Source: Pseudomonadota bacterium (GTDB lineage: Bacteria > Myxococcota_A > UBA796 > GCA-2862545). Taken from it: a DNA stretch of 64,000 nucleotides. The notes beneath the pieces are model-generated. The model was not told the DNA's origin and searched no databases. It saw only the letters and a list, made by a program, of their open reading frames with translations. This document shows, one piece after another, positions 48,015 to 57,325 of this stretch. The translations under genes were made by a program, and so were the position numbers. The stretch's first letter is position 1. Each line of letters starts with the position of its first letter. The stretch covers positions 1 to 64,000 of the forward strand of contig SXOB01000036.1 in assembly GCA_005776945.1 (NCBI GenBank). The letters are read 5' to 3'.

Positions 48015-48452
48015 TCAGGGCACGAGGCAGCGAGGCCAGCTTCTTGGGCTCGCGGGCGCGAGCGTCAGCCCGTCCGGGTCGCGGACTCGGAGGCCCTTCA
48101 CGTCTTCGAACTGGACCAGCGTCCGGGCGATGGCGTCGTATACGGTGGGTTCTCGGCCCGCGGCGTCACAGCCACCGGTCAGGGTGATGTCGACGACACC
48201 GTCGCCGATTTGGAAGTCCTTGAAGCCGGTGGCGGACGACGTGTCCAATGCGAGCCCTTGTTCGATTTCGGCTGGCGACGGTCCACGCAGGAGATGTTGA
48301 AGCGTCGCCTTGATGCGGTGCCGTTTCGGCACGGTCCGCGGTACTTCGACCCAGCTTTCGCCCGAGCGCAGGGAAATCGTGACGGCGAGGGCCAAGGTCT
48401 CGGGCGCCGGGGCTGGCGGCTGGGCAGTGCAGCCGGCCAGCGCGACGATCAG
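48015..48452 (-). CDS. GerMN-domain lipoprotein, probable CTG start
   Basis: About 145 residues. The GerMN domain, named from the sporulation protein GerM and lipoprotein LpqB and thought to bind cell-wall or signalling ligands, is visible as PKRHRIKATLQHLLRGPSPAE ... LDTSSATGFKDFQIGDGVVDITLTGG ... YDAIARTLVQFEDVKGLRVRDPDG. Its lipobox lies in LIVALAGC. No ATG, GTG or TTG suits the lipoprotein leader. A CTG at 48452 overlaps the previous stop as CTGA and would give MIVALAGC, mirroring the ATGA and GTGA overlaps of neighbouring lipoproteins. The frame is open further upstream, so a longer start inside the previous gene cannot be excluded. Confidence 0.6.
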   Translation of the reverse strand: MIVALAGCTAQPPAPAPETLALAVTISLRSGESWVEVPRTVPKRHRIKATLQHLLRGPSPAEIEQGLALDTSSATGFKDFQIGDGVVDITLTGGCDAAGREPTVYDAIARTLVQFEDVKGLRVRDPDGLTLAPASPRSWPRCLVP

Positions 48453-50691
48453 TAGATGTGCATCTCGAGCGCGTAGTCCCAGCACTGGGCAGCATCGTAG
48501 CAATCCACACCCACGTGGACGAGTTGTGGGGCACCCGTCGTGTTGACGTAGCCGACGCGCTCTTCGTCGCCGATCAAGGTGGCATCGGCGCCGGCCTCGC
48601 ACGAGGTGAACAGAGCGCAGTCCGAGAAGATGTAGAGGCTCGCGTCGCCGAACCAGTTCGTGTAGGCCACGTCGAGGGTCTCGCCGTTTTGCAGCAGGAC
48701 GGGGAAGAAGGCGTCGTCGCCGCCGGTCTCGAAGCCCGTGCAGGGGTTCGCGGCGCCCATGTTCACGTCGTTGCTGAATGCGATCAGGTTGCCGGCCAGG
48801 AAGTAGTCGCCGGTTTCGTAGAGCGTCGCCGCGAGCGAATCCGCGCAACTGTCGGGGGGCGACGTGCTGTCGGAGACGCGGATGTCCAGTGTGTAGGACG
48901 TGCACCCGGCGACGCGGCAGTCCGCGACCGCGGTCCAGGTCACGTCCGTGCCCCGGTCGTTGTAGATGATGATGCCCTCGGGGTTGAGCGCGCCATCGGC
49001 CCCAAAGACACAGGTCGCGGTGTCGACGCAGTCTTCGAGGACGTAGATGGACGGGTTGCCACCCGCCCCGGCGCCCATCAACATGACCATCTGGTCGTTG
49101 GGACCGAACGTGAAGGGGAACACAACCTCTTCGCCCGAAGAGGTTGCGCCGGTGCAGGGAGGGCCAGGGATGGCGACGTCCAGGTCGTTGGCGGCGGTGC
49201 TCAGGTCGCCCGTGAACTGATAGAAACCGAAGCCATACACGTCGGCCCCGACGTCGGCACAATTGTCGTAGACGGCGCCGCCGGCCATCGGAGGCGGAGG
49301 CGGCGGAATCACGTCAGGCTCGAAGGGGAGGTCCACGATTCCGGCGCCCTCGATGTAGCTGGACGGCCAGTCGCCAGCGGGCGACGGGTGCGGGACCAAC
49401 TCCCCACCGACGAAGGTCACGAGGTCACAGGCGCGTTCATAGGCGGTGGCCGAGCCGTGCTCTGCGACCGTGGCGCCGTCGGTGGAGATGTACCAACCGC
49501 CCGCAAAAGGCTCGACGTCGGCTGCCCAGGCCGGGCCAGCCAGGGCCTCCAATTCGTCTGCCAGGTCGGTAAGGGTGCCCAATCCGAACGCCCAGGTCCG
49601 CGACGCGATGACGTCCCGGACGTCGTTCGAACCCCAAACGCCCGCGTCCAGGGCCGGGCAGGTGGAGTCGCCATCGTGCAGGCCAAATGACCACATGTGG
49701 GCGACGCTTCCCGCACCGGCGACGGTCCAGGGATCGTAGTTTGGGAGGAGGTCGGAGCCGTCGTACTCGACCTTGCACAAGGCCGCCCCTCCGCTGCGCA
49801 GGCGGAACGTGACGGTAGCCGACGCCAGGTCGGTCAGACCATCCCCGTTGGCGTCGATGCGGAAGTCGAGCAGATCGTCGTAGTGAAACGCACCACGGAC
49901 GTCGATTTGCACGCTGTCGGGCGAAATCGGACCACCAACGGGGGCGGTGAAATCGTAAACGTCCAGCGTGGTGAAGACGCACGAGATGTCATCGCCGGGG
50001 TCGTGAGGGTCGGTGCCGTCGGTGACTTCGTCGCCGTCGCTGGTTCCGCCGCCGTCGGTGTCCCACAGCGTTGGGTTCGTGCCGGTGCCCAGCACCTCGG
50101 TGGGGTCGGTCAGGCCGTCGGCGTCGGTGTCCGATTCGTCGAGTTCGGTTCCAAGAGCCGCCTCGGACCCGTCGAGCAGCAGGTCGCCATCGGTGTCGTT
50201 GGACGTGGGGTCGCCGCCGAGGGCGGTTCGTCCCCGTCCTGCAGGCCATCGGAGTCGGTGTCGGCGTCCGTAGGGTCGGTGCTCCACACGTCCACTTCGT
50301 CGCCGTCGAGCAGGCCGTCGCCGTCGGAGTCGGCGTCGAGCCCGTCGGTGCCAAGCGCGATTTCCTCGCCGTCGAGCAGGCCATCGTCGTCGGAGTCGGG
50401 GGTAAGCGGATCGGTGCCCAAAGCTACTTCGGCGCCGTCGCTCGAACCGTCATCGTCGAAGTCGGGGTCGTTCGGGTCGGTCCCGAGGCTGGCTTCTTCG
50501 CTGTTCGTCAGGCCGTCGGCGTCCTTGTCGCTCGCGGGCGCGCCTGTCGTCGTGGTGACGTCTGTGTCGGCGTCCGTATCCGCGTCCGTGTCCGCGTCGG
50601 CATCCCCCTCTGCTGCGGTCGGCGCCGCAGTTTCCGGCGCCGACGGACCGCAGGCCGCGAACAGGGCGAGGAGGATGAGGTGGCGAGTCAT
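48449..50691 (-). pseudogene. TSP3-repeat lipoprotein gene with a single-base frameshift
   Basis: Two frames together give one protein of ~747 residues. From the ATG at 50691, [14 protein letters not shown] is a normal lipoprotein leader (Arg-3), followed by an Asp/Thr-rich linker and thrombospondin-3-like repeats ([33 protein letters not shown]). At about 50225-50229 one base is missing. The frame then shifts into [19 protein letters not shown], which continues the same repeats. Beta-sandwich domains follow (GDYFLAGNLIAFSNDVN, YDNCADVGADVYGFGFYQFTGD: two pre-peptidase-C-terminal-like units), ending LEMHIY. The total span of 2243 nt is one base short of a multiple of three. It could be a true mutation, an assembly error in a repetitive stretch, or slippage. 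The gene otherwise looks fully maintained. Confidence 0.75.
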
Positions 50692-50711
50692 GATCGCTCC
50701 GCAAACGCCCT

Positions 50712-51515
50712 TCAACTAACCCTGCGACTTCGCAAGAGCAGTTCGGCCACTTCGGCGAAGCCTCGGCCGCCTCGCGAAGGGGCGATGAAGCGCGGCGCCA
50801 CGGACATTCGGTCCAGAAAATCGGCGACATTGGCGACACCGAAAGACGCATCGACAAGCGAGAAAAGCGGTTCGTCATTCGCGGAATCGCCGACGAAGGC
50901 CCAAGCGGCGGGGTCGAGGTCTTCGTCCCAGCGCTCGCGAACGAGATCGCGAACGCCAGACCGCTTGTCGAAGTCGCCAAACCAGCCGTTGACGTGGATC
51001 GAACTCACCTTACATGTGGCGCCGATGGCCTGGAAAGAAGCGACGATGGCGTCGACGGAGGCCTGAGACAGTCGCGGCACGTCCTCGCACCAATCGATGG
51101 CGAGGTCCAGCGCGCGGAAGGGCTGGTCGCTCGCAAGGGCAGCACCAGGAACGCGAGCAAGGATGTCGGCGGCAGCGTCATCGAGCCGAGCGCGGTTGGC
51201 GCGCCGCGTCTCCGACGGCTGGGCGAAGCGGTGGACCATTCGGCCGTCGGCTCCGACCCACGCCCAGAGTCCCCCGTTTTCGCCGACCACCGCGTCGACG
51301 GGCCAAGTTCGCGCGATGCAATCTACCCAGCCGATGGGGCGGCCTGTGACCGGCACGATGCGGAACCCGGCCTCGCGTAGGGCTGCGAGGGCCGCGAACG
51401 CTTCAGGGACGAGGCGCCCGCCCTCCGTCAACGTGTCGTCGATGTCTGTGAAGACCCCCTGCAGGTGCGGCCAGTCGGACGGACGGGCCGCATGAAGTGG
51501 CAGGGGTTTCACCAC
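50712..51515 (-). CDS. HAD-superfamily hydrolase, Cof / mannosyl-3-phosphoglycerate phosphatase type
   Basis: A 267-residue cytoplasmic phosphatase of HAD subfamily [15 protein letters not shown] (residues ~22-33) is motif I with the nucleophile Asp. [10 protein letters not shown] is motif [12 protein letters not shown] supplies the motif III Lys, and [25 protein letters not shown] is motif IV. ENGGLW and the alpha/beta cap between motifs II and III are as in Cof and mannosyl-3-phosphoglycerate phosphatases. The N-terminal ~18 residues ([15 protein letters not shown]) may be shorter in reality. The GTG start at 51515 overlaps the stop of the preceding giant lipoprotein gene by 7 bp. The substrate is a sugar or cofactor phosphate, not deducible. 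Confidence 0.85.
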   Translation of the reverse strand: MVKPLPLHAARPSDWPHLQGVFTDIDDTLTEGGRLVPEAFAALAALREAGFRIVPVTGRPIGWVDCIARTWPVDAVVGENGGLWAWVGADGRMVHRFAQPSETRRANRARLDDAAADILARVPGAALASDQPFRALDLAIDWCEDVPRLSQASVDAIVASFQAIGATCKVSSIHVNGWFGDFDKRSGVRDLVRERWDEDLDPAAWAFVGDSANDEPLFSLVDASFGVANVADFLDRMSVAPRFIAPSRGGRGFAEVAELLLRSRRVS

Positions 51516-54500
51516 GCTGGGGTGACCGCCGTGGGTACGAACGTCTGCACTTCGCCGGGGACCGCGTCGACGGCGTCACCTGGGGCGCCGATCAACACTT
51601 GGTCGCCGTGGAGGTCCACCGCGGCCCCGAAGGTGGGCGACGACGACACCGTGAACTGGGCCACGCCGATCACAGAGAGGTCCGTGCCCCCCCAGGGGAA
51701 GACGCCGTCGGGGTCGGAGTAAAAGCGCGACGAGAACCAGCCCGTCGGGTCCGTGGCCTCCGTGGCCGTGATGACGCCGGTGCAGCTGGCATCCGTGGCG
51801 TAGGTTCCGATGGGCTTGAAGCGAACGATGAGGCCGCCGCCGGCGAAGTTGAAGGTGTTGGTGACCTCCCACGCCAGTTCGTAGTCCTTCGAGATGCCGT
51901 TTCCGCGAGGGACCGCGGGCTTGCCGATGGCGAGCGTCGTGAAGCCTGCGACGTCTGGCTCTGCCGACCCGCTGAATTTCGCGGAGGCGAACGCAACTTC
52001 CATGTTGATGTCGACGTCGTTGACCGCCCAAAGGTCCCAGGCGATCACGTCGCCCGGGCGCAGGTCGAAGGCGGGCTGATTCTTGTAGACGAAGCCCATG
52101 TAGTCGCCGAACGTCGAGCCATCGCCGAATGGGATGCAGTTGCTCGCGGACGCGCTGGTGGGGCCGACGATGGTGAGCACGTCGGTTGGCAGCGTGCTGC
52201 TGCCAAGGACCCAGGCCGCCTCCACCCAATTTCCGACATCGGCAAACACGTGGGCAGACGACTCCTCGCCGGGGCTGCCAGCCACGATCCGCCCGCCCTC
52301 GAACGCGACGGAGGCCGGGAAACCCTCGGTGGGCTCATGAAGGGTCAGCGTGGCGTCGAGAGTCCACGTGGCCCCGTCCGTGGACCAGACCTCCGCGTTC
52401 CCGCTTCCAGGGGCAGCGACGACCAATCGGTCGCCGTGGATGGCAACGTCGGTTCCGTAGGTCCGGGCCGGTTCGTGGGCGCCGAGGCAGGTCATCGTGT
52501 CCGTCGCGGCGTCGATGACACAGGCTGCGCCGTCGCCCCCGGCCGCGCCCGCGACCGCAAAGTCGCCGGTCGCGTCGATCGACGCGCCCAACGCGGACGC
52601 ATCGACGTCGAGTACTTCCTCATCGAAGACAGCGTCGAGCGCCCACGTGGCGCCGTTGTCGACGTATTTGTAAACGCGTCCGGCGTCGGGGTCGGCGCTG
52701 TCGTCGCCGGGGGCACCCACCCACAAGGTGTCGTCGGAGCCGAATGCGACCGCGGCTCCAAACGCGTCGCCGAGGTCGCCCGCGTCGGACAGAACGGCCA
52801 TTTGAATCCAATTCAGGCCATCGTCTTCGTAGATGAAGACCCTGCCGCCGTCATCGCCACCGGGGGCACCGATCGCGATGAGCGTGCCCACCGTGTCGAC
52901 CGCTGCGCCGAATTCGTCCGCGGCGGTTTGCGTTGCATCCGACACCAAGGCCTCGGCGGCCCATACGCCCGCGCCGAGGTCGCGGTAAACCAGGGCCCCC
53001 CCGTGGAGGGTCGATCCACCGTCGGGAACGCCGACGACGAGGACGTCGGCTGCAGTCGCCATCGCCGACCCGAAGCCGATGTCGGTTGGATCGAGGTGGA
53101 AGCTTTCGAGTTCGATGAGCGTGGCGCCGATGCCGTCGCCGTCGATCGTGCACTCATTCAGCGGGTCGTCCCAGTCCACGAGGCCGTCGCAGTTTTCGTC
53201 GACGAGATTGCACATCTCCGTCGCGTCCGGGTTCACCATCGCGTCCGTGTCGTCGCAGTCGTCGGCGTTGCTCACAAGGTCGGGTGCAGGAGCGAGGCAG
53301 GCGACGACGATCGAAGGTTCGGCGCCGTACCCGTCGCCGTCGGTGTCGGCGTACCAGTCGACCAGGGCGCCGCCGATGCCACCGTCGGCATCGTCACAGT
53401 CGTCGTCGTTGTCGACGTACCCGACGGGTTGGGAACACGCCTCGGTCGATACGGCCGGGTCGCCCCAGCCGTCGCCGTCCGCGTCGAGGTACCACAGGGG
53501 GGCGGTGCTGAGGTCGACGCTTGGATCGCTGCCGTCGCGCAGCGCGTCGCAGTCGTTGTCGACCCCGTCGCACACTTCGGTGGCGAGCGGGCTGATGTCG
53601 GGGTTGGCGTCGTCACAATCCAGCTTGTTGCCGGCCGTGCCGGGGTCGCCGACGCAGGCCCAGGCGCCTGGCAAGCTGTAGTCGCCAAAGGTGTCGCCGT
53701 CGGCGTCCACGTAGAACTTGGTCAGCGTGGTGGCGTCGAGGTCCAGGTCGTCCAGGTCCGTCAACCCGTTGCAGTCGTCGTCAAGGCCGTTGCAAACCTC
53801 GAGCGCGTCGGGGTGGACCGCGGCGTCGTTGTCGTCGCAGTCGTCGCCGCCGTGGGTCTCGTTGAGGTACCCGTCGAGGTCGGCGTCGCAGCTGGCGGCA
53901 CATTCGGGATCGACGCAATCGACGAGATCGTCGGCATCGTTGTCCGCGAAGTCGAGGCAGTCCTCGTCGCAAGCGACCTCACATTGGGGGTCGTTGCAAT
54001 CCGCGAAGCCGTCGAGGTCGTTGTCGCGGCCATCGGCACAGTCTTCTGGGCAAAGGCCGTCGCAGTCCTCGTCGTCGCAGTCGACGGCGGCATCGGCATC
54101 GTTGTCGCGGCCGTCCGTACACAATTCGGCGCAACTTTCGACGTTGCAGTCGGGGTCGGAGCAATCGATGGCGCCGTCGGCATCGTTGTCTCGGGTGTCC
54201 GTGCAGTCCTCGGGGCAGTCGGGTGTCCGACAGTCGGTGTCCGCACAGTCGGTGAGGAGGTCACCATCGTTGTCTCGGCCGTCGCCACACGCATCGGCCT
54301 CCGGGCATGAACCATCGCACGCCTCGTCGAGGCAGTCGATCGCGCCGTTGCCGTCGTCGTCGAGGTCGTTGCCACAAATCTCCGGACAGGAGCCAGCGCA
54401 GTCGTCGTCGACGCAATCGACCAGGCCGTCCCCATCGTCATCGGCGCCGTTGGTGCAGATTTCGGCGTCGACCGCCGACCCGTCCGAGGTGTCGACCTCA

Positions 54501-54538
54501 CCACAGGCGAGCAGGGTCCAGGTGAGCAGGGCAGTCAT
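51509..54538 (-). CDS. giant lipoprotein of a tandem paralogue family (third copy in transcript order)
   Basis: A 1009-residue predicted lipoprotein starting at the ATG at 54538 with a GGGAGG ribosome site; the leader is MTALLTWTLLAC. Residues 27-218 hold seven ~27-residue repeats of pattern C-x2-G-x-D-x-D-x-D-G-x2-D-C-x-D-x2-C-x3-C. Residues ~219-463 hold five MopE-type units with D-A-D-G-D-x-F/W-G segments. ~465-790 is an FG-GAP-like propeller (FGSAMATAADVLVVGVP, FGAAVDTVGTLIAIGAPGG, LGASIDATGDFAVAGA). ~795-960 is a module beginning SNCIPFGDG, with PAFDLRPGDVIAWDL and GGGLIVRFKP. A final blade (FGAAVDLHGDQVLIGAPGD) and the terminus PTAVTPAW follow. The two upstream genes encode the same architecture. 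Surface display and Ca or other metal binding are likely; its function is unknown. Confidence 0.82.
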   Translation of the reverse strand: MTALLTWTLLACGEVDTSDGSAVDAEICTNGADDDGDGLVDCVDDDCAGSCPEICGNDLDDDGNGAIDCLDEACDGSCPEADACGDGRDNDGDLLTDCADTDCRTPDCPEDCTDTRDNDADGAIDCSDPDCNVESCAELCTDGRDNDADAAVDCDDEDCDGLCPEDCADGRDNDLDGFADCNDPQCEVACDEDCLDFADNDADDLVDCVDPECAASCDADLDGYLNETHGGDDCDDNDAAVHPDALEVCNGLDDDCNGLTDLDDLDLDATTLTKFYVDADGDTFGDYSLPGAWACVGDPGTAGNKLDCDDANPDISPLATEVCDGVDNDCDALRDGSDPSVDLSTAPLWYLDADGDGWGDPAVSTEACSQPVGYVDNDDDCDDADGGIGGALVDWYADTDGDGYGAEPSIVVACLAPAPDLVSNADDCDDTDAMVNPDATEMCNLVDENCDGLVDWDDPLNECTIDGDGIGATLIELESFHLDPTDIGFGSAMATAADVLVVGVPDGGSTLHGGALVYRDLGAGVWAAEALVSDATQTAADEFGAAVDTVGTLIAIGAPGGDDGGRVFIYEDDGLNWIQMAVLSDAGDLGDAFGAAVAFGSDDTLWVGAPGDDSADPDAGRVYKYVDNGATWALDAVFDEEVLDVDASALGASIDATGDFAVAGAAGGDGAACVIDAATDTMTCLGAHEPARTYGTDVAIHGDRLVVAAPGSGNAEVWSTDGATWTLDATLTLHEPTEGFPASVAFEGGRIVAGSPGEESSAHVFADVGNWVEAAWVLGSSTLPTDVLTIVGPTSASASNCIPFGDGSTFGDYMGFVYKNQPAFDLRPGDVIAWDLWAVNDVDINMEVAFASAKFSGSAEPDVAGFTTLAIGKPAVPRGNGISKDYELAWEVTNTFNFAGGGLIVRFKPIGTYATDASCTGVITATEATDPTGWFSSRFYSDPDGVFPWGGTDLSVIGVAQFTVSSSPTFGAAVDLHGDQVLIGAPGDAVDAVPGEVQTFVPTAVTPAW
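53885..54460 (-). repeat. seven Cys/Asp 27-mer coding repeats
   Basis: Seven units encoding residues 27-218, each about 81 bp and rich in GTC/GTCG on the plus strand. Every unit has four Cys (some spaced by one extra residue) and the D-x-D-x-D-G loop typical of EF-hand or dockerin calcium sites, followed by D-C-x-D. Same unit type as in the two upstream paralogues, but one more copy. Confidence 0.8.
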
Positions 54539-54571
54539 GGCGCCTCCCAGAGGGGTTGTATCGCGGGGCGA

Positions 54572-57325
54572 TCACCAAATGGGCCACGTCGCCGCCGTGC
54601 AGATTTGGACGGCGCCGGGTGGTGGGTCGGGGATCTCGGCGGCGGGTGCGCCGATGGCGAGGCGGGGTCCGTTGAGCGCCAGCGCGGTGCCAGAGCGCTC
54701 GGTGCGGTCGGCCAGCACGATGCGCAGGTCGGGGATCCGCGTGGCGTCCTGTTGGTCCCAAGGCGGCAGGCCATCCGCGTCGGCCCAAACCCGGGCCACC
54801 GGACCGGTGCCATCCGCGTCGCGAACGACGAAGACGCCGCTGCAGGTCAGGTCGGCCGCGAAATCCCCGGTTGGCGTGAGGCGAACGATGAGGCCACCAC
54901 CCGGGAAGTGAAAAGGCACGTCCACCGGGAAGGCGAGGTCGAAGTCGCCGGTGACGAAGTTCCCGACGCCGGCGCTCGCAGCCAAGGCCACGGGGACGAA
55001 ACCGCCTTCGTCGGGTTCGTCGGCGCCGTCGACAATGGCGACGGCCAGCGCAATGTCGGCCTCCAACGCGTGGTCGTTCGGCGCGGTCGCGTCGAAAGCC
55101 AACTGGTCGCCCGGCAACAGGTCGAAGGCCGGAACGCCCTCGTAGATGAGGGCAAGGTGCGGGCCGTGGCCACCGCCTCCGAGCGGGATGCAGTTGGCGA
55201 CGGGTGCACCGCCTTCCAACTCGCTGAGGTGGACGTCGCTGGGCTCTGAACCAAGGAGGGTGGCGCGAAGCAGGCCCGAGGCGTCGAGGACCTGCACAGA
55301 TCCGGTCGCGGGGTCCCCGACGGCGAAGCGGTCGGCGTTCATCGAGAGAGATGTCGCCGGCGTCGACAACTCGCCGTCCGACGCGCCCGTCCACCAAACG
55401 GCGGTTCCATCGGTTGCCGCCCAGGTTTCGGCGTCGGTGGCGAGGGCGGTGGTGGGACGGTCGTCCAGCCAAGTCGAGGTGCCGTCGAGTTGCAGCTGCG
55501 CGAGGCCATCGGGTCCACCCGCGAGGACGTTGTCACCCCAGGCCCCGAGGGCGACCGACGACGTGGTGAAGCGGGGCCCGGCGACGGCGGCGTCCTCGCC
55601 GAGAATCCAGCTGGCGACGCCGTCATCCACCGTCGACCATACGGCGCCCCCCGAGAGTGCAACAGCCCCGCCTGCGCCGGCGTCGGAGAGGACGACGACG
55701 AGGTCCAGCGACGGCCTCGCGTAGACGTAGACCTCGTCGACGCCGGGAGCGCCGACGGCGAGCCAATCGGCGTCGGCCGCGAGCGAGGCCCCAAAGGCGT
55801 CGGACCTCTCCCGGTCGCCCGCTTCGAGAACGACGCCGTCGAGCCAGGCGCCTTCGGGCGTCGCATCGAAGGTCCACACGGCGCCCGCGCTGCCCCACGG
55901 GTCGTCGGGAGCGCCGACGGCGATCCAATCCCCGACGAGCACCAGGCTGCGACCGAAGGTGTGTTCACCGGGCTGTGGGCGGAAGGGCGCCAGGGACTGG
56001 CACGTGAGGTCGGGGTCGCCGACGAGGTCGTAGCTGCAGTCGAGATCGGGATCGGCGTCGTCGATCAGGCCGTCGCAGTCGTCGTCGATCTGGTTGCACG
56101 CCTCTAGGCGACCGGGGAGGCGGCTGGCGTCCGCGTCGTCGCAATCGTCGGCATTGTGCACGGTGTCGTCGCTGGGGGGAACGCACCCGACGCCCAACGC
56201 GGGGCCGGCCCCCGCGCCGTCGCCGTCGCCGTCGGCGTGCCAAGACGCCGAGGGGCTGCCAACGGCCGCGTCGTCGTCGTCGCAGTCGTCGTTCGTGGCC
56301 GAGAAGTCCAACCACGGGTCGCAGTCGTCGTGGAAGGCTGCGCTGCCGCCGACGCCGTCGCCGTCACTGTCGAACCACCAACGTGGAACGACGGTGTCGG
56401 GGTCCTCCTCATCGATCAAGTGGTCGCAGTCTTCGTCCCACGTGCCGTCGCAGACCTCCGCCGCGCCCGGATGGATGGTGGGATTGTGGTCTGCGCAGTC
56501 GCCAAGTTGGTCGACGCCCAAGGGCGGGGATTCGCAGCTGACGCGTTGAACGGCCTCTCGCCCCCAGCCGTCGCCGTCGGTGTCGCGGTGCCACGTGATC
56601 AGCGTTGTCGCGTCGAGGAACGGGTCGTCGTCCTCCGTCAGGCCGTCGCAGTCCTCGTCGACGTTGTCGGAGTCGCAGCGTTCGGGCAAACCAGGGTGGA
56701 TTTGGGGGTCGTCGTCGCGGCAGTCGTCGCCGCCGGCCGCCAACGCGTCGTGGCCGTCGCCGTCGGCATCGCACTGGCTGCGACATTCGCCGTCGAGACA
56801 GTCGACCAGGCCGTCGGCGTCGTCGTCCAGGCCGTTGGAGCAGATCTCGGCGCAGCCGACCTCGCAGGAGGGGTCACTGCAGTCGATGAGCCCGTCGCCA
56901 TCTTCGTCGAGGCCGCCGTCGCACAGCTCTTCGCATGAGCCGATGCAGTCGGGGTCCGCGCAGTCGATGAGGCCGTCGTCGTCGTCGTCGCGCCCACCGA
57001 TGCAGAGCTCGGGACAGGCTGTGCCCCCACATTCGGGGTCGGCGCAGTCCACAAGGCCGTCGAGGTCGTCGTCCCAGCCGTTTTCGCAGACCTCGGGGCA
57101 GGCGCCCGCACAGTCCCGGTCGTCGCAATCGACAGTGCCGTCTCGGTCCTCGTCCACACCCCCGTCACAGGCCTCGGGGCAGGTGCAGATGGGGTCCAGG
57201 CAGTCGGGCAGGCCGTTGCCGTCCTCGTCGCCGGGCAGGGCGCACAATTCCACGGGCGCGATGTCGAACCCGTCTGTCGGCGTCGCGGAAGGCCCAACGC
57301 ACGCGAGTGCCAAGGCGATCACCAT
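54572..57325 (-). CDS. giant lipoprotein of a tandem paralogue family (second copy in transcript order)
   Basis: A 917-residue predicted lipoprotein. It starts either at the ATG at 57325 (MVIALALAC) or at the GTG at 57322 (MIALALAC), which overlaps the preceding stop as GTGA; both leaders lack basic residues. Residues 28-185 contain six Cys/Asp repeats. ~186-445 hold MopE-like units with W-H-R/A-D-x-D-G-D-G segments. ~455-700 form the FG-GAP-like propeller ([37 protein letters not shown]). ~705-870 hold the shared module, starting ANCIPLGGG, with [15 protein letters not shown] and [10 protein letters not shown]. It ends with a last blade ([15 protein letters not shown]) and the terminus AATWPIW. 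The next paralogue starts 33 bp downstream. No enzymatic motif. Confidence 0.82.
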   Translation of the reverse strand: MVIALALACVGPSATPTDGFDIAPVELCALPGDEDGNGLPDCLDPICTCPEACDGGVDEDRDGTVDCDDRDCAGACPEVCENGWDDDLDGLVDCADPECGGTACPELCIGGRDDDDDGLIDCADPDCIGSCEELCDGGLDEDGDGLIDCSDPSCEVGCAEICSNGLDDDADGLVDCLDGECRSQCDADGDGHDALAAGGDDCRDDDPQIHPGLPERCDSDNVDEDCDGLTEDDDPFLDATTLITWHRDTDGDGWGREAVQRVSCESPPLGVDQLGDCADHNPTIHPGAAEVCDGTWDEDCDHLIDEEDPDTVVPRWWFDSDGDGVGGSAAFHDDCDPWLDFSATNDDCDDDDAAVGSPSASWHADGDGDGAGAGPALGVGCVPPSDDTVHNADDCDDADASRLPGRLEACNQIDDDCDGLIDDADPDLDCSYDLVGDPDLTCQSLAPFRPQPGEHTFGRSLVLVGDWIAVGAPDDPWGSAGAVWTFDATPEGAWLDGVVLEAGDRERSDAFGASLAADADWLAVGAPGVDEVYVYARPSLDLVVVLSDAGAGGAVALSGGAVWSTVDDGVASWILGEDAAVAGPRFTTSSVALGAWGDNVLAGGPDGLAQLQLDGTSTWLDDRPTTALATDAETWAATDGTAVWWTGASDGELSTPATSLSMNADRFAVGDPATGSVQVLDASGLLRATLLGSEPSDVHLSELEGGAPVANCIPLGGGGHGPHLALIYEGVPAFDLLPGDQLAFDATAPNDHALEADIALAVAIVDGADEPDEGGFVPVALAASAGVGNFVTGDFDLAFPVDVPFHFPGGGLIVRLTPTGDFAADLTCSGVFVVRDADGTGPVARVWADADGLPPWDQQDATRIPDLRIVLADRTERSGTALALNGPRLAIGAPAAEIPDPPPGAVQICTAATWPIW
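56771..57244 (-). repeat. six Cys/Asp 27-mer coding repeats
   Basis: Six units encoding residues 28-185 of the second paralogue, again with four Cys per unit in most copies and the D-x-D-x-D-G loop; the first copy is degenerate ([11 protein letters not shown]). Confidence 0.8.

Noticed and set aside
50215-50235. Programmed ribosomal frameshift in the TSP3 lipoprotein
   Set aside because: No slippery heptamer or following pseudoknot is evident; only a GC-rich repeat.
51497-54310. A 937-codon antisense frame over the third giant lipoprotein, and similar ones over the other two (e.g. 58139-60253) and over 4574-6559 and 25987-27735
   Set aside because: Asp/Gly-rich repeats made of GAC and GGC codons read as Val/Ala/Arg/Ser strings on the other strand without stops. 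The antisense products are low-complexity with no domain.
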